DNA of 9,187 nucleotides from Betaproteobacteria bacterium (GTDB lineage: Bacteria; Pseudomonadota; Gammaproteobacteria; Burkholderiales; Rhodocyclaceae), in contig BNUC01000142.1 of the NCBI GenBank assembly GCA_025997075.1, positions 1 through 9,187 on the forward strand, in the 5' to 3' direction. Under the pieces are notes generated by a model that was not told the DNA's origin, made no database searches, and saw nothing but the letters and a program-made list of their open reading frames with translations. The translations under genes and the position numbers were made by a program. Below are positions 8,778 to 9,187 of the stretch, piece by piece (position 1 is the stretch's first letter; every line of letters begins with the position of its first letter).

Positions 8778-9106
8778 TTATTGATCTTTAAGAATTGTGT
8801 CTTTTTTAGGTAACTATTCACCGAGAAACCATTTAAGAAATATTTACTATAGTAAATATATTCTCTAGCTCCATCAATTGATTTCCTACTTTTTTCATAA
8901 TTTATTACGTTAATAATTTTTAAATCTATTAAATTACTTAACAAGTTAAGTAACTCTCGTATGCATGTATACATACCCCACGGTGAATAGTTACTTTTTA
9001 GTTGAATATTTGCGTTACATTCTCTTATAATACTTCCATAAATGAATATTAGGACATCGAGAGAGAGAGAGAGAGAGAGAGTAGCGCCAAGCGCTATCTC
9101 TTTCAA
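8732..9106 (-). CDS. Doubtful 124-codon open frame antisense to the nagB tail
   Basis: The frame starts with TTG and is open for 124 codons without even a TGA, which is long for AT-rich DNA. It overlaps the last 46 bases of nagB on the opposite strand. It has no convincing Shine-Dalgarno site. Its N-terminus translates the GA tract as alternating Ser-Leu, and it runs through the whole MITE-like element. No family is recognised. If it were real, slippage in the tract at codons 9-16 would switch it on and off. I consider it more likely a chance frame. Confidence 0.15.
   Translation of the reverse strand: MKEIALGATLSLSLSLDVLIFIYGSIIRECNANIQLKSNYSPWGMYTCIRELLNLLSNLIDLKIINVINYEKSRKSIDGAREYIYYSKYFLNGFSVNSYLKKTQFLKINNYFLYPAAIAVLAST
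8778..8809 (+). terminator. Possible weak terminator after nagB
   Basis: A short AAGA/TCTT stem (8791-8802) is followed by a six-T run (8802-8807). The stem is weak, so efficient termination is doubtful. The T-run also contains the left flanking repeat of the MITE-like element. Confidence 0.25.
8840..8859. repeat. 20-base perfect palindrome inside the MITE-like element
   Basis: ATATTTACTA is followed directly by its reverse complement TAGTAAATAT. As RNA it could form an 8-base stem with a 4-base loop, but no T-run follows on the + strand, so it is a poor terminator. Confidence 0.7.
8934..8953. repeat. 9-base inverted repeat inside the MITE-like element
   Basis: TTACTTAAC and GTTAAGTAA are separated by AA. 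The dyad lies near the right TIR and could be a protein-binding site or part of a folded transcript. Confidence 0.55.
9059..9081. repeat. (GA)11 dinucleotide tract
   Basis: Eleven GA units plus one G form a 23-base microsatellite, next to a GC-rich hairpin. The mirror copy at 107-129 has exactly the same unit number. Dinucleotide tracts slip during replication, so independent genomic copies would be expected to drift apart. Equal length fits a very recent or artefactual duplication. Confidence 0.95.
9077..9101 (+). terminator. GC-rich hairpin beside the GA tract
   Basis: TAGCGC-CAA-GCGCTA (9082-9096) is a perfect 6-base stem with a 3-base loop. With one bulged T it extends into GAGAG/CTCT of the GA tract. 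It is the most stable hairpin downstream of nagB and could end transcription from either side, but only a weak T-rich tail follows. Confidence 0.35.
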
Positions 9107-9187
9107 TTCTATCTCTAAAACGAGATTTAGCCTTTGTTAAGTCTTGTTTTTTTTGTTCCCTAAAGAAAGAAGAAAAATATGAATAAA

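Larger units (their letters stand above)
8810..8994. mobile_element. MITE-like element with 14-base TIRs and 7-base direct flanks
   Basis: GTAACTATTCACCG (8810-8823) and its exact reverse complement (8981-8994) bound a 185-base segment. The identical heptamer TTTTTAG abuts both outer ends (8803-8809 and 8995-9001), which is the layout of a target-site duplication. Inside are a 20-base perfect palindrome (8840-8859), ATCAATTGAT (8873-8882), a 9-base-arm dyad (8934-8953) and ATGTATACAT (8965-8974). No transposase is encoded, so it would be a non-autonomous element needing a transposase in trans. It inserted 32 bases after nagB. The family cannot be named from the sequence alone. The T-rich heptamer weakens the target-duplication argument slightly. 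Confidence 0.55.
4707..9187. repeat. Right arm of giant inverted repeat
   Basis: This is the mirror copy of 1-4481 and ends at the last base of the window. It carries the complete set of genes in their natural continuity with the single-copy loop: the reading frame of gene A runs from 4618 across 4707 without a break. It is the better template for annotation. Confidence 0.97.
8778..9187. other. Probable non-coding region downstream of nagB
   Basis: These 410 bases hold the MITE-like element, the GA tract and the hairpin, and no gene I trust. After the hairpin there is a small dyad (ATCTC/GAGAT, 9110-9126) and an eight-T run (9147-9154). The sequence stops at 9187 at the edge of the palindrome. 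Confidence 0.6.

Noticed and set aside
1..9187. Linear replicon with covalently closed hairpin telomeres
   Set aside because: A telomere-derived junction should be a centre of symmetry without unique DNA. Here the centre is a 225-base asymmetric loop that cuts through a gene, and no replication or telomere-resolving gene is present.
1..9187. CRISPR array, tRNA, rRNA or transposase gene
   Set aside because: I saw no regularly spaced repeats, no tRNA or rRNA signatures and no transposase-like frame on either strand.

Overview
This window is almost entirely one giant inverted repeat. Bases 1-4481 are the reverse complement of bases 4707-9187 (position i pairs with 9188-i). Only a 225-base segment, 4482-4706, is single copy. 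Comparing the arms by eye, I found one mismatch (4208 versus 4980). Every gene outside the loop therefore appears twice, once per strand, and the real gene content is about 4.7 kb. A palindrome that starts and stops exactly at the sequence ends, with a short asymmetric loop, is most simply an assembly, amplification or fold-back read artefact. A genuine head-to-head molecule cannot be excluded from sequence alone.

The organism is most likely a mollicute (Spiroplasma, Mycoplasma or Hepatoplasma-like) or another lineage using genetic code 4. The DNA is AT-rich. The reading frames of a recognisable PTS permease and of two upstream genes are repeatedly interrupted by TGA, often where tryptophan is expected, and none by TAA or TAG. 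Read with TGA = Trp, they become intact genes; TGG is used as well. Under the standard code the permease falls into four or more false pieces.

The intact copy on the right arm (+ strand) has this order. The loop holds a promoter region and the Shine-Dalgarno site and start of gene A (4618-5445), an unrecognised membrane-anchored or lipoprotein-like protein. After a 66-base gap comes gene B (5512-6096), a single-pass membrane protein with a possible Ig-like domain at its C-terminus. One base later is a glucose/hexosamine-family PTS EIICB permease (6098-8032). One base after that is glucosamine-6-phosphate deaminase, nagB/gamA (8034-8777). B, the permease and nagB look like one operon that imports and phosphorylates an amino sugar and converts glucosamine-6-phosphate to fructose-6-phosphate and ammonia. 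No EIIA domain and no nagA are present here.

Downstream of nagB, 8778-9187 is probably non-coding. It holds a 185-base MITE-like element with perfect 14-base terminal inverted repeats and 7-base direct flanking repeats, several small palindromes, an (GA)11 dinucleotide tract and a GC-rich hairpin. The left arm (- strand) repeats all of this in mirror image at 1-4481. Its copy of gene A lacks the first 30 codons and meets an in-frame TAA just across the junction.
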